DNA of 64,000 nucleotides from Siphonodentalium dalli (GCA_032622095.1 CP136062.1:133505282-133569281), one strand, 5' to 3'. Counted from the stretch's first letter, positions 13,001-22,985 are shown. Program-made: numbers and translations. Notes: generated from the letters alone by a model not told the origin.

Positions 13001-16000
13001 ATGGATGTGCACCACTATGAGGACATTCAGAGGAGTGTTCAATCGTTTTATTCAGGTTTTCCATTCTAGAGTTATTCATTTTTGTTTATTTGAAAATGTT
13101 CGTTTTTATACCCCCCCCCCCCCCCCCCCCCCCGCCATGAAGGGGGGGGGGGGGTGGGTATACTGGAATCGGCTTGTCCGTCGTCTGTCCGTCGAGCCGT
13201 GGACACAAATTTGTCCGGAGTTTTTCTCAAGCCTAGAAGATGACTCAACCATAGGTTGTCGGATCTCAATGAAATTTGGTGTGGATGTTCACTACTAGGA
13301 AGACATTCAATGGAGTCATGAGGTGACATCAGTATATTCCACGAAAACCCAACCTGTACTACAACAATAATAGATGACTAACTAGCATGAAAACCAAACA
13401 ATTATTTGATACTGAAAATATTCACTGCTGGTGTGTAATAAACACAGAACTTCACGTTGGTGTGAAGGAGATGACCTTTATTGCACTTGTTTGTTGTGCT
13501 ACCAGTTAACCCTTCCTTGACTGGAGCTTCCTGAAATTTTGGGAAGACACTGTTCCAATGCATTTTCTTATATATGCAAGTCTCCCATAGGGAGTCTCGG
13601 ATATACATATATAAGAGAATACATTGGCTTAACAATATTTACATTGACATTGTAAGCCGGTACATTCTCTTATATATTCGAAGCTACCTATGTGAGACTC
13701 GGATATATAAGAGAATGCAATGGCACATGATCTTTAATGCTGCACCAGCTCCCGTCAAAGGGTTTAAACGCAAGCCTGATGGCTAAAAACTCATGTGATA
13801 ACAATCCCCACATTCACACAACTGTGTGGTTCTGGCCATATACCTCTGAAGTAATAACAGAAAGTTCATTTGAAAGATACACCATCTTTTACCCTTTCTA
13901 TACTAAATACTTATTGACTAGTTCCCTTAAGAAATGTTCAGATAATAAGCTCAACAAACATAGGTCATTTGTTGAACTTGTTATCTGGACATTTCCCACC
14001 AATGAATATGAATTCTTCTTCATTTGTATTATCAATTCCCAGTCATCTGCCTACATTACCTGAACATTCCTCCAAGTAAATAATAGATCATTCCAATGTA
14101 TACTTAACAATTGGGTGGGAGAATCCATTTAGTGAAGAAAGGGTTAATGAGAAATAATGCATAAACAAATTTACTAATATCCCAGAATGTCCCGGTGTTT
14201 TTCGAAGTATTATGTTTTGATTGACCAACACTCCTCCTTTAAGTTTTGTTAGTAGATAATTGAGCGCTTTCAACATTTTTGTTTTGTTACTCATGTTTTT
14301 ACCATTTGGCTGCCAAATGCATTGTATTTTGATGAAAGTATATAATTCACAGTATCGTTACTAAAAGACGCACACCACAGCCTGAAGAAGTCAGACAGTG
14401 CCTGTAATTCTACTTTAAATGGAAAAATCACCTGAGCGCATATCAATCCTTACATCGTAAAGTACTTGAAATATCTTTTGTGAAAAAATTAGCTTATGTC
14501 TTTTGACAGTAAAGAGAGTCAAATTTCATCTTGACATGTATATATTGAGTGATTTCTGGATTTTTGCTTTAATACAGGGTTTCAGAAGAATTTATGATGA
14601 GTTGCCTGAAATATCAGTTGATGTCCCAGAAGCAATCGTGTACCTCGAAAGATATGCTGAAAAATGCTTCAAAGCAAAATTCCTATCACAAGAAATATAC
14701 AAGGATCTGCCACAAAGGTATGATAATCCACCCATCCTCACCTGGTTGTCACTAGCAAGAAAAAAAATCTTTTTAGGCCAGAAAAATTATCTCCGCTACA
14801 TATGGAAACTTGATTTTACAATTGTAACTTGGCCCATCAGCATCACAGATCTTGTTATACCCCCTGTAACGAGTTATGGACATATATTTACATACTGAGT
14901 GTGATTATCACTAAATCCAGCATTCCGATTGGTCGGCGACCACGTGACTAGTTGCAATTATTTCTCGATAAACCTGCAAGAGGGTCATAATGACAACCAT
15001 AATTACATCGACGCGTCATTGATTTTGGAGAAGAAGAATGCGTAATGTTTTGGGCGCATTTGCAATTGCGCAGGATTGACTTAATAAATCATCAGGTTTC
15101 AATATAAAGAGCCTCGTTTTGAAATTGTTTGTGTTAACTTTTGCCAATATAAAATTGATTAAAAACACCTTCGGTGTCACGTAGTATTAACGGGTTTTAC
15201 ATACAAATTATGACCACTTACCTCACGGTTACATCTCCATAAAAACAGTCCACATGACAGTTAATCCTTAAATAGTTTTCATTTGTAGATGCAGGTTAAT
15301 TTTCCGCTTGTGCAAACTTGTCAGTGAACACTGAAATTATTTTTGTTTCCGAATCCAATAAAATTGAACAGTAAATCGGCGTGAAATGTATCCGCTTTTA
15401 TGTTCTAGAATAATGTAGCACATCTCATTGTATACTGTTGTCAATTGTATTTTGTAAATAAAACAGAAAATAAAATGAATTTTGATGAAAGTGTTGTCTG
15501 CAGGTGAGAGAATTTGACCGGCTTTCAAAAACACGTCACGTGACAAATGGGAAATTCCGACCAGTCACGTGACAAATGGTACAAAAATAACTTCTCAGCT
15601 GGTTTCTGATCGGGTGCTATGGGATATTTTGTGCTGGTTTTGTCACGATACACTTTTCGATTTAAATACATTTACAAAAGTGGCTTTTCTCTAAATGTAT
15701 ATAATTTTAAGGATTAACTGTCATGTGGACTGTTTTTATGGAGATGTAACCATGAGGTAAGTGGTCATAACTTGTATGTAAAACCCTTTACACAACCCTT
15801 TACACAAGTTATGACCACTTACCTCACGGTTACATCTCCATAAAAACAGTCCACATGACAGTTAATCCTTAAATATTGATATATATTAGGCCAAATAAAA
15901 AAGGAACTTCGTTTCTCAAGGACCGCCGTATCTTAAAAAACTGTGCGCAACGAAACGGATCAAACGGTGCAAATTCGGGTGCTTGTATCCAATTCAAAAA

Positions 16001-19000
16001 CATCGGATTTTGACTTTGTTGACGATTCGCTGAATGCATTTGGTGAAGGATGTTGGGTGCTTCCCACAATGTACTGATTGTGCCATTAAATTCCCAATTA
16101 TACAAAGGAGGAAGAGGGCACTTAAAACAAGGGATCCCGCTGGGGATAAGAAGAAGAAATGAATGTATTGTGAACTTTATTGTTAAGTATTTTTAATTTT
16201 TTACTTGACCTAGCCAACTGCCAGGTTCTGCATATCTAAAAAAATTGGATATAAAATAAAAATAAAAACCTGCCTGCCTCATCACTTTTGAAAAAAAAAA
16301 ATCCTTGAGAAACAAACACCTTTTTTTATTTGGCCTTATATAGGAAGCTGCTTCTCCAGCTGTCTGTCAATCCGTCCATCTATAGATGCAACATTCTCCA
16401 AGCTATTATTCCTACATTTTTTTAAACTTGGCTGATATTTAGTGCCATGAGAACCTGTGTACCTGCGATTATGAGGTCCGTCTGACTTATTTTACAGAGT
16501 TATTCCCCTTTTTAGTCTTAAAATGTTTTACAGCATGCAGTAGACTGGCTGCCATGGGAGGTATCCTTAGTCACATTGTGACAGCCCACCTCTAATTGGT
16601 CTTGTTTAAAGTTTTTGATGTTTGTGATATAGTCTTTGTTATATAGTCGTTGTTGCAACTACACATAATCTTTGTGTTATCCAGTCCTTGTTGTTACGAA
16701 TACACAGTCTTTGTTATCTAGTCCTTGTTGTTAGGAATACACAGTCTTTGTTATCTAGTCCTTGTTGTTACGTATACACAGTCTTGGTTATATAGTCCTT
16801 GTTACAACTACACATAGACTTTTTTATCTAGTCCTTGTTACAAATACACAGTCTTTGTTATATAGTCCTTGTTGTTACGACTACACATAATCTTTGTGTT
16901 ATCCAGTCCTTGTTACGAATACACAGTCTTTGTTATCTAGTCCTTGTTATAACTATACAGACTTTGTTATCTAGTCCTTGTTGTTAGGACTACACATAAT
17001 CTTTGTGTTATCCAGTCCTTGTTGTTACAACTACACATAATCTTTGTGTTATCTAGTCCTTGTTACGACTACACATAATCTTTATCTAGTCCTTGTTGTT
17101 ATGAATACATATAGTCTTTGTTATCTAGTCCTTGTTGTTATGAATACACATACACTTTGTTATATAGTCCTTGTTTTTACGAATACACAGTCTTTGTTAT
17201 ATAGTCCTTGTTGATATCTAGTCCTTGTTGTTATGACTACACATAATCTTTGTGTTATCCAGTCCGTGTTGTTACGATTACACATAGTCTTTGTTGTCTA
17301 GTCCTTGTAGTTACAACTACACATACTTTGTTATATAATCCTTGTTGTTGCGACTACACATAATCTTTGTGTTATCTAGTCCTTGCTGTTACGACTACAC
17401 ATAATCTTTGTTATCTAGTCCTTGTTGTTAGGACTACACATTGTCTTTGCTATCTAGTCCTTGTTTTACTACTACACATTCAGCAATCATTTCATGCTGT
17501 TTGCAGACTTGATACAATGCGAAAATAATGTAGCACCCACAGCAAGTTGACAGAATTTTGCCCAAAATACATGGCAGCTTCTTAAATTTGCCTCAGATAA
17601 AAATGGCACTGTTTTTTTTTTATCGGCATTATCCACAGCTCAGTCAAAAAGTCATAGGGAGCCTCGCATATATAAGAGAATGCATTGGCCTAACAATATT
17701 TACCTTGACGACCAGTGCATTCTCTTATATATGCGAGGTTTCCTATGGGATAATCGCTATGGAGACTCGCATATCTAAGAGAATGCACTGGCACATGATC
17801 TTTAATGCTGCACCAGCACTGCTCCCGTCATGAAAGGGTTATCAGAGTTGAGCATAAGATATAGGTTTTCACTATTAATTTATGAAATTTGCTAAATTAA
17901 AGGAATGTTTTTATTTATGAACTTTTGCTTTGCCACAGTAAAAATTAATTAAGACGGTGATTTATGAAACAGGGCTTTAGATTTGTGTAATTTTGGCACA
18001 ACAGGGCAAACCATAGTTTCGAAATTTAGACTAAAATACATGAAATTGATTTACTCATTTTCTGAGAATGAGTGTATCCAGGATAATTATCCGTCCGTCC
18101 ATCCAAAATGGTTCCGGATGATAACTTTAGTTATAGTTACCTGACCATTTAAAATTTTTGTATGTGGTTTACGTATCCACATGAAAATACATGTCAAATT
18201 CTAATTTTGATATGGTCCGCCCATTTTTACCCGAGTTATGGTGCTTGTCGACTTAGAACTTTCTGATTATTTTGGTTTCCGGGTGATAACTTTTGTTTTA
18301 TTTATCTGATTGGACTAAAATTTAGTATGTGTATTATCCACATGATAATACAGGTTAAGTTCGAATTTGGGTTAGGTGTGCCTAATTTTACCAGAGTTAT
18401 TGTCCTTGTCGACTTATAATTTACCAATTGTTTTGGTCTTCAGATGATAACTTTAGTTATAGTTATCCAATTGTTTTAATATTTGGTATATGTATTACTC
18501 GCATGAAAATACAGGTCAAGTTCAAATTTGGTCCACCTATTTTTACTGGAGTTATGCCCCCTGTAGACTTAGAATTTGCTGATTATTTTCGTTTCCTGGT
18601 GATAATTTCATAGACTTGGAATTTACTCACTATTTTGGTGTCTAATCAAATAGAACTAAATGTTTTAACAACGTAGAGAGTTGGAATCAAAGTTTGATTC
18701 AATGTTTGTTCCCAGAATCAAATTTTTCATTTCTAAAAAAAGCCACCAGGCAAACAAAGTCACCATATTCAGGGGCCTTTTATTTTTCAAAGATGAAATT
18801 TGACGTTTTGGTGTTTCTCAGTACTACAGCTTTATAAACATCTACAGTTTTATAAACATCTATGTAATGACAAAACATTCATTCTCATATTTATTTTGGG
18901 CACATTTCAGTATTTTGGGCACAAGTGTTTTCCGACTTGAATTTGGGGGAATACAAAGGCCTGCCTGTCATTAACGATTGCTTCTCCTTTTACAGGGGCC

Positions 19001-19059
19001 GCAAGCGATTCGTATCTGAAGGAGACGGAGGAAGAGTAAAAGAAAATGGCTGCATCTAA
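6814..19059 (+). CDS. PDCD4: Programmed cell death protein 4 (PDCD4), C-terminal 284 codons in seven exons
   Basis: The spliced exons 6814-7035, 8202-8296, 9639-9753, 10263-10370, 12813-12923, 14578-14717 and 18996-19059 join in phase to 284 residues and a TAA. PDCD4 binds the RNA helicase eIF4A through two MA3 domains and represses cap-dependent translation. Exons 1-3 give most of the first MA3 domain ([29 protein letters not shown]). Exons 4-6 give the second MA3 domain ([37 protein letters not shown]-like region). The last exon is [12 protein letters not shown], matching the conserved vertebrate tail with its AKT-type RxRxxS site. Human PDCD4 is 469 residues, so about 40 per cent (N-terminal region) lies upstream of the window. 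All introns are GT-AG. The gene converges on the - strand gene ending at 40815. Confidence 0.96.
7036..8201 (+). other. PDCD4 intron a, with MITE-D at its 3' end
   Basis: This 1166-bp GT-AG intron has no other coding evidence. The 110-codon open frame at 7219-7551 has no recognisable motif. The last 300 bp derive from a MITE-D copy (see 7870-8178), which ends only 23 nt before the next exon. Confidence 0.8.
7870..8178 (-). mobile_element. MITE-D copy, left part degenerate
   Basis: It matches the copies at 37669-38105 and 39332-39776 through 'ACAAAATGTTGATAA', 'TTTTATACTATAGTTGA', 'GGTTAGCATTATTTTTGG', 'CTGATAACTGAAGCGGCATT' and the terminus GAATCGGATTGAGAACCTTTAA. It ends in TTAA at 8175-8178. 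The other end is not recognisable. Confidence 0.8.
8202..8296 (+). CDS. PDCD4: PDCD4 exon b
   Basis: The acceptor is TCTCTATAG|GTT and the donor AAAAG|GTAATA. The exon is 95 bp, phase 0 in and phase 2 out. It encodes [20 protein letters not shown], a strongly conserved helix of the first MA3 domain. Confidence 0.95.
8297..9389 (+). other. PDCD4 intron b, first part
   Basis: AT-rich intron sequence. I see no repeats with clear boundaries here. A MITE-A copy follows. Confidence 0.5.
9390..9602. mobile_element. MITE-A copy in PDCD4 intron
   Basis: It has two head-to-head 'ATTCTCNTATATATGC' / 'TATATAAGAGAATGCA' palindromes separated by a 'CTTACAGGGTCAAGGTTAATATTG' type linker, as in the other MITE-A copies. 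It ends with CTCCAGTCATTGAATGGTTAA. The left TTAACCCTTTC end has decayed. Confidence 0.85.
9639..9753 (+). CDS. PDCD4: PDCD4 exon c
   Basis: The acceptor is TTTCATTTCAG|AGA and the donor AAAAGA|GTATGT. The exon is 115 bp, phase 2 in and phase 0 out. It reads [20 protein letters not shown] then DNIWGTGGG, the conserved WGxGGG of PDCD4, at the junction between the two MA3 domains. Confidence 0.95.
10263..10370 (+). CDS. PDCD4: PDCD4 exon d (start of second MA3 domain)
   Basis: The acceptor is TTGAATTGCAG|ATG and the donor TATGAA|GTAAGT. The exon has 36 codons, phase 0/0. It contains [15 protein letters not shown], the opening helices of the second MA3 domain, and [13 protein letters not shown], which is nearly invariant in PDCD4 proteins. 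Confidence 0.97.
10416..10640. repeat. Perfect inverted repeat, 110-bp arms (MITE-C copy with flanks)
   Basis: 10416-10525 and 10531-10640 are exact reverse complements around the 5-bp spacer CCATT. The core is a MITE-C element (CAGTAATGCCC ... GGGCATTACTG), but the perfect pairing runs about 25 bp beyond the usual terminus into GCTTATGGTGTTCTATAGAT. It is followed at 10641-10695 by a partial repeat of the right arm. It lies 45 bp downstream of a PDCD4 exon. Confidence 0.95.
10941..12100. mobile_element. hAT-type element, 8-bp TSD CTGGATAG
   Basis: The ends are CAGTGTTCACGCTG and the exact reverse complement CAGCGTGAACACTG. They are flanked by a perfect 8-bp duplication, CTGGATAG, at 10933-10940 and 12101-12108. 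Both subterminal regions carry repeated 'TTTAGCCAAA' motifs. The element is 1160 bp and holds no transposase domain; the open frames at 11215-11412 and 11748-11960 match nothing I know. It lies in the PDCD4 intron between exons d and e, with a poly-G tract at 11222-11236. Confidence 0.92.
12109..12812 (+). other. PDCD4 intron d, 3' part
   Basis: Non-coding sequence ending in the acceptor ATTTATGTCAG. I see no repeat with clear ends. Confidence 0.5.
12813..12923 (+). CDS. PDCD4: PDCD4 exon e
   Basis: The acceptor is TTTATGTCAG|GCA and the donor GACCAG|GTTTGT. The exon has 37 codons, phase 0/0, and reads [20 protein letters not shown] then [17 protein letters not shown], the middle helices of the second MA3 domain. 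Reading continues open into the intron, but only as a chance extension. Confidence 0.95.
12935..13330. repeat. Dispersed repeat with poly-C/poly-G hairpin
   Basis: 'TATACCCCCATCCATCC' and 'GGTATGGATGTGCACCACTATGAGGACATTCA' recur as 'GGTGTGGATGTTCACTACTAGGAAGACATTCA'. In the middle a C run at 13111-13133 faces a G run at 13142-13155, which could form a hairpin. This is a common bivalve repeat type; the proline- or glycine-rich open frames across it are not genes. Confidence 0.6.
13506..13767. mobile_element. MITE-A copy
   Basis: It begins TTAACCCTTCCTTGACTGG, contains paired TATATAAGAGAAT palindromes around 'TTAACAATATTTACATTGACATTGTAAGCC', and ends TCAAAGGGTTTAA. It lies in PDCD4 intron e. 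The terminal TTAA is intact on the left and lies within GTTTAA on the right. Confidence 0.85.
13887..14146. mobile_element. MITE-B copy
   Basis: The left end is ACCCTTTCTATACTAAATAC and the right end AGAAAGGGTTAA. In the middle is an inverted repeat 'GAAATGTTCAGATAATAAG' / 'GTTATCTGGACATTTC'. It lies in PDCD4 intron e, in tandem with a MITE-A copy. Confidence 0.88.
14578..14717 (+). CDS. PDCD4: PDCD4 exon f (end of second MA3 domain)
   Basis: The acceptor is TTTAATACAG|GGT and the donor CACAAAG|GTATGA. The exon is 140 bp, phase 0 in and phase 2 out. It reads [20 protein letters not shown] and continues [20 protein letters not shown], the terminal helices of MA3-2, ending YKDLPQR. Confidence 0.96.
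14718..15191 (+). other. PDCD4 intron f, first part
   Basis: Non-coding. It contains CACGTGAC motifs near 14940 that recur at 15535 and 15566, possibly parts of a larger degenerate repeat surrounding the inverted repeat described next. Confidence 0.4.
15192..15786. mobile_element. Inverted-repeat element with about 85-bp arms
   Basis: The left arm, from GGGTTTTACATACAA through 'ATGACCACTTACCTCACGG' to 'GACAGTTAATCCTTAAA', is matched almost exactly in reverse complement at 15706-15786. The 425-bp interior holds no recognised coding sequence. A further copy of the arm follows at 15796-15877 in the left-arm orientation, so 15706-15877 is itself a hairpin. Confidence 0.8.
15889..16335. mobile_element. 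PIF/Harbinger-like MITE, TTA TSD
   Basis: The ends are GGCCAAATAAAAAAGG and CCTTTTTTTATTTGGCC, extended inward by 'CGTTTCTCAAGGA' and 'TCCTTGAGAAAC'. TTA flanks both sides (15886-15888 and 16336-16338). It is 447 bp and of the same end type as 4795-5857. A 78-codon - strand open frame inside has no recognised domain. Confidence 0.85.
16340..16605 (+). repeat. Dispersed repeat of the bivalve type
   Basis: It runs from 'GCTGTCTGTCAATCCGTCC' to 'GGGAGGTATCCTTAGTC' and 'TGACAGCCCACCTCTA'. A related copy lies at 57835-58140. Non-coding. Confidence 0.6.
16615..17475 (+). repeat. Minisatellite, about 40-bp unit, roughly 20 copies
   Basis: Tandem imperfect units are built from 'TTATCTAGTCCTTGTTGTTA', then 'CGACTACACATAATCTTTG'. 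Unit length varies because the TTGTTGTTACGA and CACATAA segments are gained or lost. It lies in the last PDCD4 intron. There are no unique spacers, so it is not a CRISPR-like array. Confidence 0.95.
17650..17841. mobile_element. MITE-A copy, left truncated
   Basis: It shows the paired 'TATATAAGAGAATGCA' palindromes, the 'CTAACAATATTTACCTTGAC' linker and the right end 'CATGAAAGGGTTA'. The left CCCTTTC end is missing. Confidence 0.85.
18055..18640 (+). repeat. Pearl-like tandem-core repeat
   Basis: Four units of about 120 bp carry 'GATAACTTTAGTTATAGTTA', 'AATACAGGTCAAGTTC' and 'ACTGGAGTTATGCCCC'. It starts 'GAATGAGTGTATCCAGGATA' and lies in the last PDCD4 intron. Confidence 0.75.
18996..19059 (+). 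CDS. PDCD4: PDCD4 last coding exon and stop
   Basis: The acceptor is CTTTTACAG|GGG. The exon completes a split Arg/Gly codon and reads [21 protein letters not shown], stop TAA at 19057-19059 (21 residues in two parts: [12 protein letters not shown], then RVKENGCI). In vertebrate PDCD4 the RKRFVS serine is an AKT site, and the motif is intact here. The final residues differ from the vertebrate tail. Confidence 0.96.
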
Positions 19060-19500
19060 TTTAATCATGTGATGGGTAGCTACAGGGTGATTGGTATTCC
19101 ATTGTGAGGTTGAGGTGTGAGAACTTGAGTTTAATTCTACCTGATAACCATCTGTGCACGTATGGTTAAAGCTAAATACTTATGTATACTTCACTCATGG
19201 TCATTTTCATATGATTTCACGCTTGCATTTTGCAAGAGAAAAATTGAATTAGATTTAAAGTGACAAATTTTGAACATGCTGATACAGGGATACAAAGTAT
19301 TAAGGCTTTGAGCTTTCTTCTATGTTTTTTTTATTTAATTTAAAATTTCAATGAAAAACTGAAATCTTGCAAACATATCAGTATCATATCCCATCCCAAC
19401 TTTTCAGATGACATATATAGCTTGAACTTGCAAAGAAGCTCTGTCCAACCTTCTTTCTGGCTTTTTTGAGTCACATATATCCCTGACTGGCCTGATAATA

Positions 19501-19880
19501 TGGTGCGGGACATTTGCAGAATGAGGTCCCCAGAGGGTGAAATTCATCATCTGGGGACCTCAGTCTGCTTTGGTCTCATCTTCTCTGGAAATTATCTTTA
19601 TTATAAAAATTTTAGAAACTTCTTCATAAAGAGTCTTTTACTTTTTTTGTTCAGTTTCTCTATATCCCCATATTGGCAGATGACACATTGAATAATTGAG
19701 ATACCCAATGAGTGCACATCACAATATTCATAATCTTGGAACTTAAAATCTGAGTCTAGGTCTATAGCAGATGTGGCCAGCTGAATTTGGCAATGCTTGC
19801 CTGCTGTGCGGGGTAGTGTCACTAAATTCACCCTCTGGGTACCTCAGCCTTCAATTATCCAGCACCGTATTCTCAGGCCT
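19501..19880. mobile_element. MITE family F copy
   Basis: It begins GACATTTGCAGAATGAGGTC. Internal 'GATGACACATTGAATAATTGAG' and 'CTAAATTCACCCTCTGGGTA' match 42688-43135. It ends near 'CAGCACCGTATT'. Confidence 0.75.
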
Positions 19881-21161
19881 GATCCCTGATCTTCTGAATT
19901 CAAAATTTATGTCTCGTATGAAGGCATTTTCGGTACTTGCCATTTAATTGATGTGAATGTGAAATGCCCATCGTACTTTTCGGTGGTAGACTCCTTTGAT
20001 CATTTCTGTCACTAACACCCAGAGAGGCTGTAAAAAAATGGGTTACTTTTAACCTGTTTGCTTCTCACAACCCAAAAATGTTGATTCCTTGCTCTGGATT
20101 CATTATTATGAATTTGGTTTCAAGAGCATTAGTTTTTTACCTTGAGATATTTCGACCAACTCTCGAAAATCACTCACATGACCTTTGATAGTCATGTTGT
20201 GACATAACCGCCTCCAACCAAAATATATACATTTAAAATAGTTTCATAATTTTCTGTTAATTTTTTTCATTGCAAAATATCCATAACCTCATTAGCTTAG
20301 AAGATGAATTGACAGGACATGGCAACATAAATATGACATCTTAAAGTAGAATTTTCTCATAAAATCTTGGTAAATGACATAATTAACTGTGGACATTGAA
20401 GGACAAATTTATTCAGGTGAGAATGCACTGCAAGTATCTCATACCTCAACGGGTAGCACCATGTTTCACCTTTTCAATATTTTATAGAATTAAATTCGAG
20501 TTATTTTTTATACATTTAATTTTTAAATAGAATGTGGTCTTGGATATTATATATATGGTGACGACACGTATGCTACCACAGTTGGTACATTATTGTCCAC
20601 TGCGTATTTATGGTATAGTTCTTGCGTTTTTTTTTGGTGAAATAAGATTATGTTGCAACTTGCTAGCTCTTTTTATTTGGTTTTTGTAATTTTCTTTTGT
20701 TGGTGAATGAGTAGTGCTCAAAGGCAGCGCACAACATTGAATCATGTTAAAAAATAGTGTTCACATTGATAATTATTCCTAGTTCAGTGCCTATAAGTGG
20801 CAGGTTGATGTGCTCCCGAACGTCTCTCTATCCTGTGATGAAAATTACTCTTGTGAGTAAACTTGCAGACATTATTATTTAATCAAAAGCTGTCAATTCA
20901 TGAAATGCTGCAAAACAATTGGTTGTGACTTAATTAGCCATTCAGGTTATGCAGCTATAAATTTAATCGGTGTCTGTCACACTTCCAGAAAGCAAAGGTT
21001 CGCATACTAGTTTCCAGACAGCAGCGCCACATGTGTTTAGAAATTTACCAGCCTTATTGTTTTCAACGAAATTAATGAAAGTTATAAACGAAAAGTTTTA
21101 TGTAAAAGTTATGCATCACTTGTTAGAGAAATTGTCTTCAAACCTTTTGGTTATAACTGCA

Positions 21162-21791
21162 TTACCCTTTGATGACGGGAGCTGTGCTGATGCAACATTG
21201 AAGACCCTGGGTCAGTGCATTCTCTTATATATATCTGAGTGTCCCATAGGGGAGCCTCGCATATATAAGAGAATGCACTGGCTTACAAGGTCAAGGTAAA
21301 TACTGTTAGGCCAATCGGGGACCAGCCTAGAGGTTTAAAATTGGGATAAGTCACTTCTCCCTGTTTTGGTTTTAGGGAGAAGTGGACTGTAATCAGGGAG
21401 AAGCAACAATGGCTGAAATACAGTTTACACCCCAGTACCACCATTCTATCATCCAATAAGTATTATGCAACACAAGAGTCCATTTATAAAATCATTATAT
21501 AGTAAGTAAGAACACCAATATAATCAGAAAATGTATTTTAAATATGCTTTTGGGACATGTGCATACTGATATATGAGAGAAGTCACTTCTCCCTGAGACA
21601 AAAATATGGAGAAGTAGCACATTTGAGGGAGAAGATGTCTCCCAAGTCGTCCTCTAGGCTGGTCCCTGAGGCCAATGCATTCTCTAATATATGCGAGTCT
21701 CCCAGTCTAAGGGAGCCTTACATATATAAGAGAATGCATTGCCATAGGGTTAGGCAAAAGTTTCAGGAAGCTCCAGTCATGGAAGGGTTAA
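21162..21791. mobile_element. MITE-A copy, split by a hAT MITE
   Basis: The left part (21162-21315) starts ACCCTTTGATGACGGGAGC and breaks off in AGGCCAAT. The right part (21669-21791) resumes AGGCCAATGCATTCTC and ends GGAAGGGTTAA. Between them is a 353-bp hAT-type insertion. Confidence 0.88.
21316..21668. mobile_element. hAT-type MITE, 8-bp TSD AGGCCAAT
   Basis: The ends are CGGGGACCAGCCTAGAGG and CCTCTAGGCTGGTCCCTG, identical inverted repeats except one base. They are flanked by a perfect AGGCCAAT at 21308-21315 and 21669-21676. Subterminal regions repeat 'AGTCACTTCTCCCTG' in both orientations. No coding capacity. Its host is a MITE-A copy, so it is younger than that insertion. Confidence 0.92.
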
Positions 21792-22162
21792 ACGTGATCG
21801 AAACAAGTTATCTTCAAGTGATGAGGAGCACCCCGCTGGGGTAATCGAATGGAATGAATAGGGAATGAAGTAGTTATTTTTTTTATAAATTTTAGAAATG
21901 AACTAACAGCACAAAATGTCATTCTTATATGTGAGTGATATGCAGTGGTATCATTGCCGTTTGTTTACAGTGATAAATTCTTTTTGAATTAAGGAGTAAA
22001 TATTTACAATTGTGCTTAAATCGGATGTTGTGTTTTCTTAAATGGTACGAGCGGTGTGTTTGCAATTTTCCGTAATATTAATTTAATCACAATGTTCAAA
22101 GTGCCGAGGTATCCACTTAACAGCCTGAGTCTCTAAAATAAGCGCACACTACTAGTATGTCT

Positions 22163-22419
22163 TTAACCCTTTCTGTACTAAATACTCATTGAGGAGTAGT
22201 TCCCTTAGGAAATGTTCACATAATAAGTTCAACAAACGTTTGTTAAACTTATCATCTGAACATTTGTGGCCAACAAAAATGAATCCTTATGCACTTGTAT
22301 TATCTTTTCACCTGTCTATCTCCCAATATATCCTGAATATCCTCCTGATGAATAATAGACCATTCCATGTATACTTTGATAACTCAATGGGAAATCCCAT
22401 TCAGTAAAGAAAGGGTTAA
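22163..22419. mobile_element. MITE-B copy, full length with TTAA ends
   Basis: It starts TTAACCCTTTCTGTACTAAATAC and ends AGTAAAGAAAGGGTTAA. In the middle is the inverted repeat 'GAAATGTTCACATAATAAGTT' / 'AACTTATCATCTGAACATTT'. This 257-bp copy is the clearest in the window. Confidence 0.92.
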
Positions 22420-22985
22420 ATATAACATTTACATTACAATATAGCATTAATTTATTATCCTGATGACGGATGGCACAGAACGCTTCTTTGTTATTTAATT
22501 AAACATGTTAATAGGGTCATATACTATATACTATAAATGGGTCGTTTGAGTTTAATTGGGGCAAGGACCAGTCCAGTGCACAAACTTTGGCATTAATAAT
22601 TTTGTATATCAATGACATAATAGTATGTTTGAAAAATCATCTCGAAATAAATACCAATGCTGAGCGATTGAATATTTCCATCAAAACTGTCATCTGCCAT
22701 TGTTACTGTCATCCTTCCATCTGTTAATTACACGCTTGTTCCTAGATTTACAGTATTCTTGTTGGGTCGTATTCAGAAATTAGTATGGCCCATTGGGTAA
22801 TACACATTCCGTTGACATCACACAATAAAAATTACTTTTACCTCAACCATTAAACCAGAACTATAAAATAAAAGCATCAGCACACATTACAAAAAAGCAC
22901 TGAGCGTGACTGAATAAACATTACAAGTCTGTTTTTATTAATTCATGGATTCTAGGACTGGTGGCATGTAATTAACATAGAAGGA

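Noticed and set aside
12819-13298. 159-codon + strand open frame, longest in the window
   Set aside because: Only the first 35 codons (to 12923) are PDCD4 exon e. The rest reads through the GT donor into a repeat with a poly-C tract.
16615-17475. Possible CRISPR-like array
   Set aside because: The units are directly adjacent with no unique spacers, vary in length, and lie in an animal intron. It is a minisatellite.
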